Shown piece by piece: positions 1 to 8,522 of a stretch of DNA of 45,594 bases. A program made the translations under genes and the position numbers. The DNA is from a bacterium (GTDB lineage: Bacteria > Bacteroidota > Bacteroidia > Flavobacteriales_D > Sanyastnellaceae): the NCBI GenBank assembly GCA_029979565.1, contig JAPOHG010000011.1, forward strand, positions 1 through 45,594. The letters are read 5' to 3'. Under the pieces are notes generated by a model. That model saw nothing but the letters and a program-made list of their open reading frames with translations, was not told where the DNA came from and did no database searches. Position 1 is the first letter of the stretch, and each line of letters opens with the position of its first letter.

Positions 1-393
1 GTCTTCAAACCCGACGAGCCGCACCCGGATGAGGTGGGGATGACGAGCAGCCAACGCCTCCGGTTCAAGGTTGAATTTGGTCAAGTCCGACCGCTTGAAA
101 TTTTCGATGAGGACATCGTGAGCGGCCAAGGCGTCTTCCAACCAAGCTTGCCCGGAATCAGAGGCTAAGTCCTGCCATACGACGTCTTTGTCGCCATTGG
201 CACTTTCGTAATACGCTGAAGAAAGTTCCTCGGTGTTTTCTTGGGCGGTTTTCCAGCTGCGGGTGACGTCGCCGTGCGGCGGACGTTCCACTTTGGTCAC
301 GCGGGCGCCCCGTTCGGCCAATGCGGTTCCAGCCAAGGGTCCCGCGAGGACGCTTGCCAATTCCAAAACGCGAACAGATTCCAGAGGACCCAT
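1..393 (-). CDS. CaiB/BaiF-family CoA-transferase (partial, 3' end outside window)
   Basis: This is the N-terminal 131 codons of a family III CoA-transferase, which moves CoA between carboxylic acids in the cytoplasm. The gene begins at the ATG complementary to 391-393 and runs off the left edge. The visible part has the family's Rossmann-like opening: an N-terminal strand followed by GPLAGTALAERGA, then KVERPPHGD, then ENFKRSD, then HPHLIRVRLVGF, all in the expected order and spacing. The catalytic aspartate of the family lies further along and cannot be seen. It sits 9 bases after the photolyase stop on the same strand, so the two are probably co-transcribed. The substrate cannot be told from this fragment; racemases of the same superfamily (alpha-methylacyl-CoA racemase) are an alternative. 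Confidence 0.85.
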   Translation of the reverse strand, partial: MGPLESVRVLELASVLAGPLAGTALAERGARVTKVERPPHGDVTRSWKTAQENTEELSSAYYESANGDKDVVWQDLASDSGQAWLEDALAAHDVLIENFKRSDLTKFNLEPEALAARHPHLIRVRLVGFED

Positions 394-402
394 AACGCTA
401 AA

Positions 403-1752
403 TTACGCGCTGGGCTTCAAGACGGATTGGTAGGTGTCAATCGCTCGTTGTCGAGCCGATTTGTGCTCGACGATGGGCTCCGGGTAGGCGGAAGTACCGT
501 ACTCGGGGACCCACTTGCGCACGTAGTGCAAGTCTTTGTCGAATTTCTCAAGCTGGGAAGTGGGATTGAATACGCGGAAATACGGTGCCGCATCGCAGCC
601 CGATCCTGAAGCCCACTGCCATCCGCCCACGTTGGAGGCGAGGTCAAAGTCGAAAAGCTTCGCCGCAAAGTAGCGTTCGCCCCAGCGCCAGTCGGTCAAC
701 AAGTGCTTGCACAGGAACGAGGCGACGACCATGCGCACACGGTTGTGCATGAAGCCGGTGGCATTGAGTTCCCGCATGCCGGCATCGACCAGTGGGTAGC
801 CCGTCTTGCCCGCGCACCATGCTTCAAAATGGGCTTCGTTGTTGTCCCAGGGTATGGCATCGTAGGCCGGACGAAAAGATCCGTCCACCGAGTGCGGGAA
901 ATGGTAGATGATCATTTGATAGAAATCCCGCCAAATCAATTCGGTCGTCCATTTTTCGCTGTGTTCCAATCCTGCGCGCAGGGCTTGGCGGATGCCGATG
1001 GTGCCAAACCGGAGGTGCAAGGAAAGGCGTGAGGTGCCGGGAACGGCTGGGTAATCCCGCTTGGCGCCATAGGCGTCGAGTACGTCGGATGAGATGCTGC
1101 GGGGCGGGACCAATTCGTCCAAATCGGGACACGCTTCAAACCCCATGGATGCCAAAGAGATCATCGGCGGATTCGGCACCTTGAGCCACGCAGCTGCTTT
1201 CGCCAATGCCAACGAGGGGGCTTCGGCGTAATCGCTGGCGGTTAGGGTTTTCCGCCACTTGCGGCTGTACGGGGTGAAGACGGTGTATGGTTTGCCGTCG
1301 TCTTTGGTGACTTCGTTCTTCTCGAGAATGACGCTGTCTTTGACGCCTTTGAAGGCGACGTCATGGCCAGCAAAAAATCCGGCCATGGCTCGGTCGCGTT
1401 GTTGGGCATAAGGTTCATAGTCCCGACCGACGTGGACCGATTTCAAATCAATGCCTTGAGCCTTCCACGCTTCCATCCAATTTTCCCAAACCCGTTCGGG
1501 GTCACCGTATCCGATCCACAACTGGCCGCCGAATGATTGCAGCTTTTCCTGAATGGCCTCGAGTTCGCGGTGGAGAAACGCCACACGGCGATCGGCTTTG
1601 TCCTCCAACCGTTCGAGGATGTTTTGATCAAAGACAAATGCCACCGCAACGCGGTCGGTTGAGCTGGCGTGTTCGATGGCAGATTGCAGCGCGCGGTTGT
1701 CGGTCAGTCGCAAATCGCGGCGCATCCAATGGACGTGAAGGGAAGTTGACAA
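403..1752 (-). CDS. phr: Deoxyribodipyrimidine photolyase (class I / cryptochrome family)
   Basis: Light-driven repair of UV pyrimidine dimers in DNA using FADH-. The 449-residue product has the usual length. The N-terminal antenna domain opens with LHVHWMRRDLRLTDN. The C-terminal FAD domain carries GYPLVDAGMREL, HNRVRMVVASFL and ASGSGCDAAPYFRVFNP, the flavin- and lesion-binding signature of class I enzymes. The start is a TTG at 1750-1752. An in-frame stop lies just upstream (TGA complementary to 1759-1761), and the first internal ATG (1725) would delete the first beta strand, so TTG is favoured. The gene is divergent from the cupredoxin/FAS1 gene and leads into the CoA-transferase. The exact lesion (CPD or 6-4) is inferred as CPD from the class I motif. 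Confidence 0.93.
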   Translation of the reverse strand: MSTSLHVHWMRRDLRLTDNRALQSAIEHASSTDRVAVAFVFDQNILERLEDKADRRVAFLHRELEAIQEKLQSFGGQLWIGYGDPERVWENWMEAWKAQGIDLKSVHVGRDYEPYAQQRDRAMAGFFAGHDVAFKGVKDSVILEKNEVTKDDGKPYTVFTPYSRKWRKTLTASDYAEAPSLALAKAAAWLKVPNPPMISLASMGFEACPDLDELVPPRSISSDVLDAYGAKRDYPAVPGTSRLSLHLRFGTIGIRQALRAGLEHSEKWTTELIWRDFYQMIIYHFPHSVDGSFRPAYDAIPWDNNEAHFEAWCAGKTGYPLVDAGMRELNATGFMHNRVRMVVASFLCKHLLTDWRWGERYFAAKLFDFDLASNVGGWQWASGSGCDAAPYFRVFNPTSQLEKFDKDLHYVRKWVPEYGTSAYPEPIVEHKSARQRAIDTYQSVLKPSA

Positions 1753-1803
1753 AATTTTTCAGCTGAAAGCGGGGCGGGTGTGAACCTTCGGCGCTCCGCA
1801 CGG

Positions 1804-1811
1804 TTACTTTG
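1804..1811 (+). promoter_or_regulatory. Possible -7 box for the cupredoxin/FAS1 gene
   Basis: TTACTTTG matches the Bacteroidota -7 consensus TAnnTTTG at 7 of 8 positions and ends 16 bases before the ATG at 1828. No clear -33 TTTG was seen at the usual spacing, so this is tentative. Confidence 0.35.
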
Positions 1812-1827
1812 CCATAACCTCGTTGAA

Positions 1828-3723
1828 ATGAAAAAAGTTTTTTACCTCTTTGGGCTAATCGCCCTCTTCTTTGGGAACCAAGTGGTTGCCCAAGACAATC
1901 CTTGCGGTGTTGAAGGCATCGTTGTGGAAGCATCAAATTTCCAATACGCACCGGCTGCGCTCGAGATCGAGGCAGGTCAGACGGTCGTATGGGTCAACGT
2001 CGGCGGAACGCACGACGTGAACGGCTTGTCGAGTACGCTCGGTGAGAACTGGGATAATCCCGAGACGTTCTACATCGGCACCGTAACCGGCAACGTGGAC
2101 GGTGTGTGCCTCGGCTCGCACACGTTCACTGTTGAGGGAACCTATGACTACGATTGCTCGGTTGGTTCGCATGCAGCGAACGGCATGGTGGCGACCATCA
2201 CGGTCAACCCAGCGCAAGTGAGCAATACTGTTGTTGATGTCATCGTGAACAGCGAAGACCACACCTTGCTCGAAGCCGCCGTAGGCGCTGCAGGCTTGGT
2301 GGATGCATTGAGCGGAGAAGGTCCCTTCACCGTGTTCGCCCCAACCGACGAGGCCATTGTGGCCTTGACCGAAGCCTTGGAAATTTCAGCTGAAGAGTTG
2401 TTGGCGCTGCCCAACCTCGGTGACATCCTCCAGTACCACGTGGTCGGCGCGTCCGCTTACGCTGCCGATTTGAGTGACGGCCAAATGATCGAGACATTGG
2501 TTGGTGAAGATGTGACCGTAAGCATCACCGCAGACGGTGTATTCATCAACAACGCGCAAGTCACTGTAGCAGACATCGCCGCGGACAACGGCGTGGTGCA
2601 CGTCATCGATGCGGTTTTGTTGCCGCCGGCACCGCCAACCAATACGGTTGTGGATGTAATCGTCAACAGCGAAGACCACACCTTGCTCGAAGCAGCTGTG
2701 GGCGCTGCTGGACTGGTCGATGCATTAAGCGCAGAAGGACCGTTCACCGTTTTTGCACCCACCGATGATGCGTTTACGGCGTTGGCGGAAGCATTTGACG
2801 TAACGGTAGACGAGCTGCTTGCTTACCCCCTGCTGGGTGCGGTTCTTCAATACCACGTGGTAGGCGCTGAAGCCTACGCAGCGGATCTCAGCGACGGCCA
2901 GGAAATCGAAACGTTGCTTGGAGAAGACGTGTACGTGAGCATTACGGCCGAGGGTGTCTTCATCAATGAAGCACAGGTAATTGTCGCCGACATTGAAGCG
3001 GATAACGGTGTGGTGCACGTCATCGATGCCGTTTTGATTCCGGAGTTTCCAGAAGAAACCACGGTGGTGGATATCATCGTAGAAAGTGAAGACCACACCC
3101 TCTTGGAAGCAGCTGTTGTGGCAGCGGGACTGGTTGATGCACTGAGCGCAGAAGGGCCTTTCACGGTATTCGCTCCCACCGATGCAGCAGTTGTAGCATT
3201 GACGGAAGCCTTGGAAATCACAGCTGAAGACTTGCTTGCCTTGCCGAACTTGACAGACATTTTGCTCTACCATGCCGTCGGCGATGAAGCCTATGCTGAA
3301 GACTTGAGCGATGGTCAGCTGATTGAAACCCTCCAAGGCGGAAACCTCACGGTAAGCATCACTGCTGATGGCGTCTTCATCAACGATGCACAGGTCACCG
3401 TAGCAGATCTGGAGGCGGACAACGGCGTAGTGCACGTTATCAATGCGGTACTGTTGCCCCCGACCACGGACGTGGCGGAATTGGCTTCGTTTGAATTGAA
3501 TATTTACCCGAACCCCGTAAACGGCGGTACGTTCAACGTGAGCGGTTCCTGGGAAGCTGGCGCGAGCATCGAGGTGTTCGAATTGACCGGCCGCAAGGTA
3601 TTTGAAACGACCTCAACGCAATCAATGGTAACTGTTTCCACCGATGGTTGGGAAGCAGGCACCTACGCTGTGCGCATCATGGATGGTGCACGTACGGCTA
3701 CTCGACTGTTTCTGGTTGATTGA
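1828..3723 (+). CDS. Secreted cupredoxin - triple fasciclin (FAS1) - T9SS sort-A protein
   Basis: A 631-residue exported protein. The start is the ATG at 1828, which gives a clean signal peptide (MKKVFYLFGLIALFFGNQVVAQ); the longer frame from 1780 adds 16 residues ahead of it. Domain order: signal peptide 1-22; plastocyanin-like domain about 23-130 with candidate copper ligands His in GGTHDVNG and Cys, His and Met in DCSVGSHAANGM; three FAS1 domains from about 133, 272 and 411, each 139 residues, each beginning VVD-I-V and containing GPFTVFAPTD and DNGVVHVI(D/N)AVL; then a T9SS sort-A domain (IYPNPVNGG ... LFLVD). FAS1 domains mediate adhesion or matrix binding; the copper domain suggests electron transfer or copper binding at the surface. 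Export through T9SS with C-terminal cleavage is inferred from the family. A terminator follows. Confidence 0.93.
   Translation: MKKVFYLFGLIALFFGNQVVAQDNPCGVEGIVVEASNFQYAPAALEIEAGQTVVWVNVGGTHDVNGLSSTLGENWDNPETFYIGTVTGNVDGVCLGSHTFTVEGTYDYDCSVGSHAANGMVATITVNPAQVSNTVVDVIVNSEDHTLLEAAVGAAGLVDALSGEGPFTVFAPTDEAIVALTEALEISAEELLALPNLGDILQYHVVGASAYAADLSDGQMIETLVGEDVTVSITADGVFINNAQVTVADIAADNGVVHVIDAVLLPPAPPTNTVVDVIVNSEDHTLLEAAVGAAGLVDALSAEGPFTVFAPTDDAFTALAEAFDVTVDELLAYPLLGAVLQYHVVGAEAYAADLSDGQEIETLLGEDVYVSITAEGVFINEAQVIVADIEADNGVVHVIDAVLIPEFPEETTVVDIIVESEDHTLLEAAVVAAGLVDALSAEGPFTVFAPTDAAVVALTEALEITAEDLLALPNLTDILLYHAVGDEAYAEDLSDGQLIETLQGGNLTVSITADGVFINDAQVTVADLEADNGVVHVINAVLLPPTTDVAELASFELNIYPNPVNGGTFNVSGSWEAGASIEVFELTGRKVFETTSTQSMVTVSTDGWEAGTYAVRIMDGARTATRLFLVD
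2224..3474 (+). repeat. Three in-frame 417-bp tandem repeats encoding FAS1 domains
   Basis: Units 2224-2640, 2641-3057 and 3058-3474 have exactly the same length (417 bp, 139 codons) with no indels. They share near-identical blocks such as GAAGACCACACC near each start. Protein identity among units is very high while synonymous positions differ in many places, which suggests duplication followed by selection, or partial gene conversion. Confidence 0.9.
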
Positions 3724-3744
3724 TTCTCAGACCGATTGACTAGC

Positions 3745-3780
3745 AGCGGGCCGACCTTCCTGGTTGGTCCGCTTTTTTTT
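3745..3780 (+). terminator. Intrinsic terminator after the FAS1 gene
   Basis: A 12-bp stem (3745-3756 with 3762-3773, including two G-T pairs) and 5-base loop are followed by a run of T to 3780. It sits 21 bases after the stop codon, and the convergent epimerase-like gene ends inside the T-run (3779). Confidence 0.85.
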
Positions 3781-4687
3781 AGACCAAATCGGACAACGCC
3801 TTGTCGAGGTCGGTGTGCTCGAAAGCGAACCCAGCCTGAGTGATCCGCTCCGATGCTACACGCTGAGAAGACAGGACGACCGATGCCATTTCGCCGTAGG
3901 CAAGCTTTAGCGCAAAAGACGGAACGTGAGGCGCCCAAAAGGGTCGGTGGCACGCCCTGGCAATGGCCGCACTTAACTGCTTGTTCGTAACCGGTTGCGG
4001 GGCCGCCACGTTGTATGCGCCCTCAGCGGACGAATCGTTGAGTGCCCACTCAAAGGCGCGTTGAACGTCGGCTTCGTGGACCCATGATTGCCATTGCTCG
4101 CCGCTGCCAACCGCTGAGCCGAGGCCCATTTTGAAGACGGGCAGCAACTTGCCCAGCATCCCACCGCGCGGGGACAACACCAATCCGATGCGCAGGGATA
4201 CCGTTCGCAACCCGAGGGTTTGGAGGTTTGTTACGCCGGATTCCCATGACCGGACGACGTCGGCCAGGAAGCTCTTGTCTCCAGGGCTTTGTTCGGTGAG
4301 CAAATCCGGCCCGCTGGGATAAAGGCCAATGGCACTTGCACCTACGCACACGCCGGGACGCTGTTCCGCGGGCAAGGCCTCGATTGCTTGGTATAGCAGG
4401 GCGGATGTCTGGACACGGCTATTGAGAATGGCAGCCTTGGCTCGAGCCGTCCAGCGCTGTGCCACGGGGGCGCCAGCGAGGTGCAGAATTCCACGCACAT
4501 GGGTCATCGCGTGCGGATCCATTTCCTTCGCCTCTGGGTTCCATTCAACATATTCAAGCAGGGGGTTGTCGCTGTTTTTGGGGCGACGCGTCAGCACTTT
4601 GACGGGTTGGTTTTGCCGGATCAAGGAATCGACGATGGCCTGGCCGATCAGCCCGGTTCCACCGGTGATGAGAATGGATTTCTGCAT
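3779..4687 (-). CDS. TIGR01777/YfcH-type NAD-dependent epimerase/dehydratase-like protein
   Basis: A 302-residue short-chain-dehydrogenase-fold protein of the SulA/YfcH family. The chosen ATG (4687) places the nucleotide-binding motif ITGGTGLIGQ at residues 5-14; the frame extends 22 residues further upstream without family similarity. Later landmarks are HLAGAPVAQRWT, the catalytic-region stretch GASAIGLYPSG, SLRIGLVLSPRGGML and SWVHEADV, all typical of TIGR01777 proteins. Substrate is unknown for the family. The YxxxK pair of classic epimerases is not evident. It is transcribed toward the FAS1 gene and shares its terminator region; it is divergent from the choice-of-anchor-B gene. Confidence 0.88.
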   Translation of the reverse strand: MQKSILITGGTGLIGQAIVDSLIRQNQPVKVLTRRPKNSDNPLLEYVEWNPEAKEMDPHAMTHVRGILHLAGAPVAQRWTARAKAAILNSRVQTSALLYQAIEALPAEQRPGVCVGASAIGLYPSGPDLLTEQSPGDKSFLADVVRSWESGVTNLQTLGLRTVSLRIGLVLSPRGGMLGKLLPVFKMGLGSAVGSGEQWQSWVHEADVQRAFEWALNDSSAEGAYNVAAPQPVTNKQLSAAIARACHRPFWAPHVPSFALKLAYGEMASVVLSSQRVASERITQAGFAFEHTDLDKALSDLV

Positions 4688-4745
4688 GCAGGTCAAACAA
4701 CCCAAAGCGGGTTTTTGTTGTACCTTCAGACGAGAACTAAACACC

Positions 4746-6614
4746 ATGCGCACTCCATTTTTTGCCCCAACCGCCCAATTCCTTCAAAAGGCTCCCAACT
4801 ACCTATTGACTGCCGTATCCCTGTGGTTTGTTGCGGCCTCGGCGGTGAGCCAAACGCCGTGTGAGGGGGGCTTTGCCGATGGGTTTCCGTGCGATCGCAT
4901 GACCTTATTGGCTTCAATGAGCAACGCGGACCTCAACGGCACAGGCGCCAATGACGTTTGGGGTTGGACAGATCCGGTCACTGGAGTTGAATATGCGCTC
5001 GTGGGAGAGCGGCAAGGCCTGGCCATTGTTGACTTGAGTGAACCAACCGAGCCTTTTCTAGCCGCTTTTATGGCAACGCAGACGTCGTCGAGCACTTGGC
5101 GCGACATGAAAGTGTATGCGGACCATGTCTACGTGGTTTCTGAGGCGAGTGCCCATGGCCTTCAGGTGCTGGATTTGAATCAACTGCGGGACTTGACGGA
5201 ATTTCCCACCACGCTTGAGCCAACCAACTGGATCGGCGCTTTTGCAGATGCCCACAACGTTGTGGTCGATGAGGAGTCGGGCTTGCTTTATGCAGTAGGA
5301 ACCAATCTGGCGAGCGGCGGCATTGTGGCTTTTGATTTGTCCGACCCAGCAGCGCCACTTTTGGTGGGCGATTACAGCGAAGCGGGCTACACCCACGATG
5401 CACAAGGGGTGGTATACAACGGACCCGATACTGACTTCATCGGAAAGTCGATTGTGTTTGGTGCCAATGCCAACAAGCTCGCCATTTTGGATGCCACGGA
5501 TCCAAGTGACATTTCAACCGTTAGCATTACCAATTACGATTATTCATACACCCACCAATGTTGGCTGACCGAGGACCACAAGTACCTGCTCCTCGGGGAT
5601 GAACTGGATGAGCAAAATCAAGGCATCAATACGCGGACGTTGATTTTTGATGTGCAAGACTTGACCAATCCAGTGCTCATCGGGGAGCATTTTTCGGATT
5701 TGGCGGCCATTGACCACAATCAATACGTCGTCGGGAACTTGCTTTTTCAGGCCAACTATCGGGCGGGACTGCGCATGCTTTCGCTGACGGACGTGGAAGC
5801 GGGTGAATTGACGGAGATTGGGTATTTCGATGTAGATCCCACGAGCGATGCTGCTCAATTTTCTGGGTCCTGGTCGACATACCCCTACTTTGAATCCGGG
5901 ACGGTCGTCGTCACGTCCATAGACGATGGCATTTACATTGTTCAACCGCAATTCATTGACATTGAAGTGATCAATCCTTCCATCTGCCAAGGGGAGGACT
6001 TGGTGGTCTACATCGAAATCCTTTCGGGACTCATGCCGCCTTTTGATTTGAGCATCCCGGACCTTCCCGCGGGTGCGAACTTGGTCGATTTTCAATGGCA
6101 AATGGATGGACCCGGTAGCTTTGTGTGCACGGTAACCGGGCTCATTGAATGGACCGGAGACCAATCGCTGACGGTTCAAGTGGATTCGCCGCTTAATCAG
6201 GTGAGCGCATCGTTTGACTTTTCACTTGAAGCCGGTACGACTTGGTATGCCGATGCCGATGGCGACGGCTACGGAGATGCAGCTGCGACCACCTTGGCGT
6301 GCCAGCAACCGGAAGGGTATACTTCGGATGCCTCGGACTGCAACGACGCATCTGCTGCCATATACCCGGGGGCTCCCGGAACCGGACAGGGCTTCGACAA
6401 CGATTGCGACGGCATCATCGCAGCCGACGAAGAAGCGGGATGTCCGGGTGATTTCAATTCCGATGGGGCGATCTCTGTCGCCGACCTTTTGGTATACCTC
6501 GGAGAATTTGGTTGCGAAGTCAATTGCACCGCTGATTTTGACTCCGATGGACTTGTGAACATAGAAGACTTGCTCGGGTTCCTATCCGTATTCGGGGAAG
6601 ATTGTCCGAATTGA
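4746..6614 (+). CDS. Secreted choice-of-anchor-B protein with MopE-like and dockerin-like calcium repeats
   Basis: A 622-residue exported protein starting at the ATG at 4746, with a signal peptide ending near residue 36 (AASAVSQ). Residues about 45-400 form a propeller-like region with LVIVD-type repeats (GLAIVDLSEP, LQVLDLNQLRD, IVAFDLSDP, LAILDATDP, LIFDVQDLTNP), typical of the choice-of-anchor-B family. A linker of about 95 residues follows. From about residue 498 comes a MopE-like stretch (WYADADGDGYGD, DCNDASAAIYPGA, GFDNDCDG) and from about 566 two dockerin/EF-hand-like repeats (DFNSDGAISVADLL, DFDSDGLVNIEDLL). No ordinary T9SS sorting domain follows, so its surface attachment is unclear. 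Its stop abuts the stop of the convergent ABC transporter gene. Function unknown; calcium binding is inferred from the Asp-rich loops. Confidence 0.88.
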   Translation: MRTPFFAPTAQFLQKAPNYLLTAVSLWFVAASAVSQTPCEGGFADGFPCDRMTLLASMSNADLNGTGANDVWGWTDPVTGVEYALVGERQGLAIVDLSEPTEPFLAAFMATQTSSSTWRDMKVYADHVYVVSEASAHGLQVLDLNQLRDLTEFPTTLEPTNWIGAFADAHNVVVDEESGLLYAVGTNLASGGIVAFDLSDPAAPLLVGDYSEAGYTHDAQGVVYNGPDTDFIGKSIVFGANANKLAILDATDPSDISTVSITNYDYSYTHQCWLTEDHKYLLLGDELDEQNQGINTRTLIFDVQDLTNPVLIGEHFSDLAAIDHNQYVVGNLLFQANYRAGLRMLSLTDVEAGELTEIGYFDVDPTSDAAQFSGSWSTYPYFESGTVVVTSIDDGIYIVQPQFIDIEVINPSICQGEDLVVYIEILSGLMPPFDLSIPDLPAGANLVDFQWQMDGPGSFVCTVTGLIEWTGDQSLTVQVDSPLNQVSASFDFSLEAGTTWYADADGDGYGDAAATTLACQQPEGYTSDASDCNDASAAIYPGAPGTGQGFDNDCDGIIAADEEAGCPGDFNSDGAISVADLLVYLGEFGCEVNCTADFDSDGLVNIEDLLGFLSVFGEDCPN

Positions 6615-8516
6615 TCAAACAGGCTCGGTCTGCTGTTCGACCATGCGGGCGTAGAGTCCATCGGCCTGGGCCAACTCGTTCGGTGTACCGGATTCTACCA
6701 CCCTGCCGTCATCGAGCACGACCACTTGGTCTGCGCCGCGGATGCTGCTGATTCGATGTGAAATCAGTAAGACTGCCGCGTCACGTCCTCGCTCCCGTAT
6801 GGAATTGAGAATGACCTCCTCAGTTTCCGTATCCACCGCAGAAAGGCAATCGTCCAGAATGAGCAATGGAGGCTTCCTCAAAAATGCCCGAGCGATGGAG
6901 ATGCGTTGCTTTTGGCCGCCACTGAGGTTTACTCCGCGTTCGCCGAGCACTGTGTCATAGCCGTGTTCGAAGCCTTCAATGTTGTGGGCCACATGCGCCT
7001 CAGCCGCGGCGCTTTTGACATCCTTCAAATCCGCTTGGTCCGCTGCCAATCCAAACGCGATATTGGCAGCGATGGAGTCCGAAAACAGGAACACGTCCTG
7101 CGGAACGTATCCGGTCAAGCCGCGAAAGGCATCCAAGTCCCAATCGGGCAATGATTTTCCATTCATCACCACTTTACCGGAGGACGGGTCCATGATGCGC
7201 ATGGCCAGCTGGGCAATCGTGGACTTTCCGCTGCCGGTGCGACCGGTGATGGCGAGAATTTGCCCTGGCTCAACAGAGAAACTAACGCCCTTCAACGCTT
7301 CGATGCCCGTTTCGGGATACCGGTAGCTGACGTTATCAAACACAAGCGACTCCATGGTCACGTCGTTGGAGGTAGCCATGGAAGACGATTGAATGAGCGG
7401 TTCGGCTTCCATGAAGTCGTTGATGCGCTCCATGGACGCCTCCGCCTTCTGCACCAGAGAAGTAACCCAACCAACGGATGCAAACGGCCAAGTCAGCAGG
7501 TTGACGTAAAACACGAATTGGAAAATGTGACCCACTTCCAATTCTCCGGCGATGACCCGCTGTCCGCCGATGTAGATCGTCAAGATCGTGCTGAGGCCTA
7601 CCAGCAGAACGATGATGGGCATGAAGAGCGCCTCCGTCTTGACGAGGTTCAGTGCACTGTCCTTGTAGCGGTCGGCCTCAGTTGAAAAACGTTCCGCGGC
7701 ATCGTTTTCACGCTGAAAGGATTTCAACACACGGATGCCTGCGATGTGCTGTTGCACGAAGGTGCTCAAGCCGCTTTGTTGCCGTTGTACCGCTTCGCTT
7801 TGTCGGTTGATGCGCGAGCTGACGAAATAGATCCCAACCGACATGAGCGGCAGCGGCAACAAGGCGTAAAGGGTGAGGCGCCAATCGATATAAACCATTA
7901 CGCTGACCACAAGAAGAATGAGCATGGTCAGGTTCAAGGTATACATGATGGCCGGGCCGAGGTACATCCGAACTTTGCTGACATCTTCGCTGATGCGGTT
8001 CATCAGGTCACCCGTATCCTGGGCTTTGTAGAAGGTGGCGTCCAGTCGTTGGTATTGATCAAAAATGGTGCCTTTGAGGTCGTATTCAATCCGGCGCGAC
8101 ATCACGATGATGGTTTGCCGGGTGAAGAAGAGAAAAATGCCTTTGAGGAGGTAGGCCAAGAGGAACAACCCCGCCTGCCAAAAGGCCAGGCGCTTCATCC
8201 AAGCGAGCGCGTCTTGCTTCCCATTCAGCACGGGGTTCCACGCAGCGGTCTTTTCCCCGAACCGCGCGCGAATCCACTCCAGCGTGCGTGGGAATTCTGG
8301 TGCAGCTGCCTGATTGAAAACATCGGATTCCGTAAGGCCTTGGCGCATGGGGGCAAGGAAACTTTCGTCAACCGCCTTCATGGCATTGACGCCTTCTCCG
8401 ATTAAGCTCGGCGCATAGACGGCGAAAACGTTGGTGAAAAAGATGAAAACGATGCCGCCAATGAGCAGGTGCGGGTACTTGGCAATGTAGGGGTTCAGTT
8501 TCCAGAGCTCACGCAT
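6615..8516 (-). CDS. ABC transporter, fused permease/ATPase (MsbA-like exporter)
   Basis: A 633-residue half-transporter of the exporter type, expected to dimerise in the inner membrane. The N-terminal half holds six hydrophobic spans; unusually, about 65-70 polar residues separate spans 1 and 2 (about residues 45-110), a larger periplasmic loop than in MsbA. The ATPase half begins near residue 390 with Walker A GRTGSGKST (about 425-433), signature LSGGQKQR, Walker B LLILDDCLSAVDTE and the H-loop ISHRISSI. The gene starts 6 bases after the stop of the TonB-receptor gene on the same strand, so the two are likely one operon. Substrate is unknown: lipid, peptide or siderophore-like cargo are all possible. 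Confidence 0.93.
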   Translation of the reverse strand: MRELWKLNPYIAKYPHLLIGGIVFIFFTNVFAVYAPSLIGEGVNAMKAVDESFLAPMRQGLTESDVFNQAAAPEFPRTLEWIRARFGEKTAAWNPVLNGKQDALAWMKRLAFWQAGLFLLAYLLKGIFLFFTRQTIIVMSRRIEYDLKGTIFDQYQRLDATFYKAQDTGDLMNRISEDVSKVRMYLGPAIMYTLNLTMLILLVVSVMVYIDWRLTLYALLPLPLMSVGIYFVSSRINRQSEAVQRQQSGLSTFVQQHIAGIRVLKSFQRENDAAERFSTEADRYKDSALNLVKTEALFMPIIVLLVGLSTILTIYIGGQRVIAGELEVGHIFQFVFYVNLLTWPFASVGWVTSLVQKAEASMERINDFMEAEPLIQSSSMATSNDVTMESLVFDNVSYRYPETGIEALKGVSFSVEPGQILAITGRTGSGKSTIAQLAMRIMDPSSGKVVMNGKSLPDWDLDAFRGLTGYVPQDVFLFSDSIAANIAFGLAADQADLKDVKSAAAEAHVAHNIEGFEHGYDTVLGERGVNLSGGQKQRISIARAFLRKPPLLILDDCLSAVDTETEEVILNSIRERGRDAAVLLISHRISSIRGADQVVVLDDGRVVESGTPNELAQADGLYARMVEQQTEPV

Positions 8517-8522
8517 GCCGCA

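Noticed and set aside
2224-3474. Regular repeats considered as a CRISPR array or mobile repeat.
   Set aside because: The units are 417 bp, in frame and encode FAS1 domains; there are no short repeats with unique spacers.
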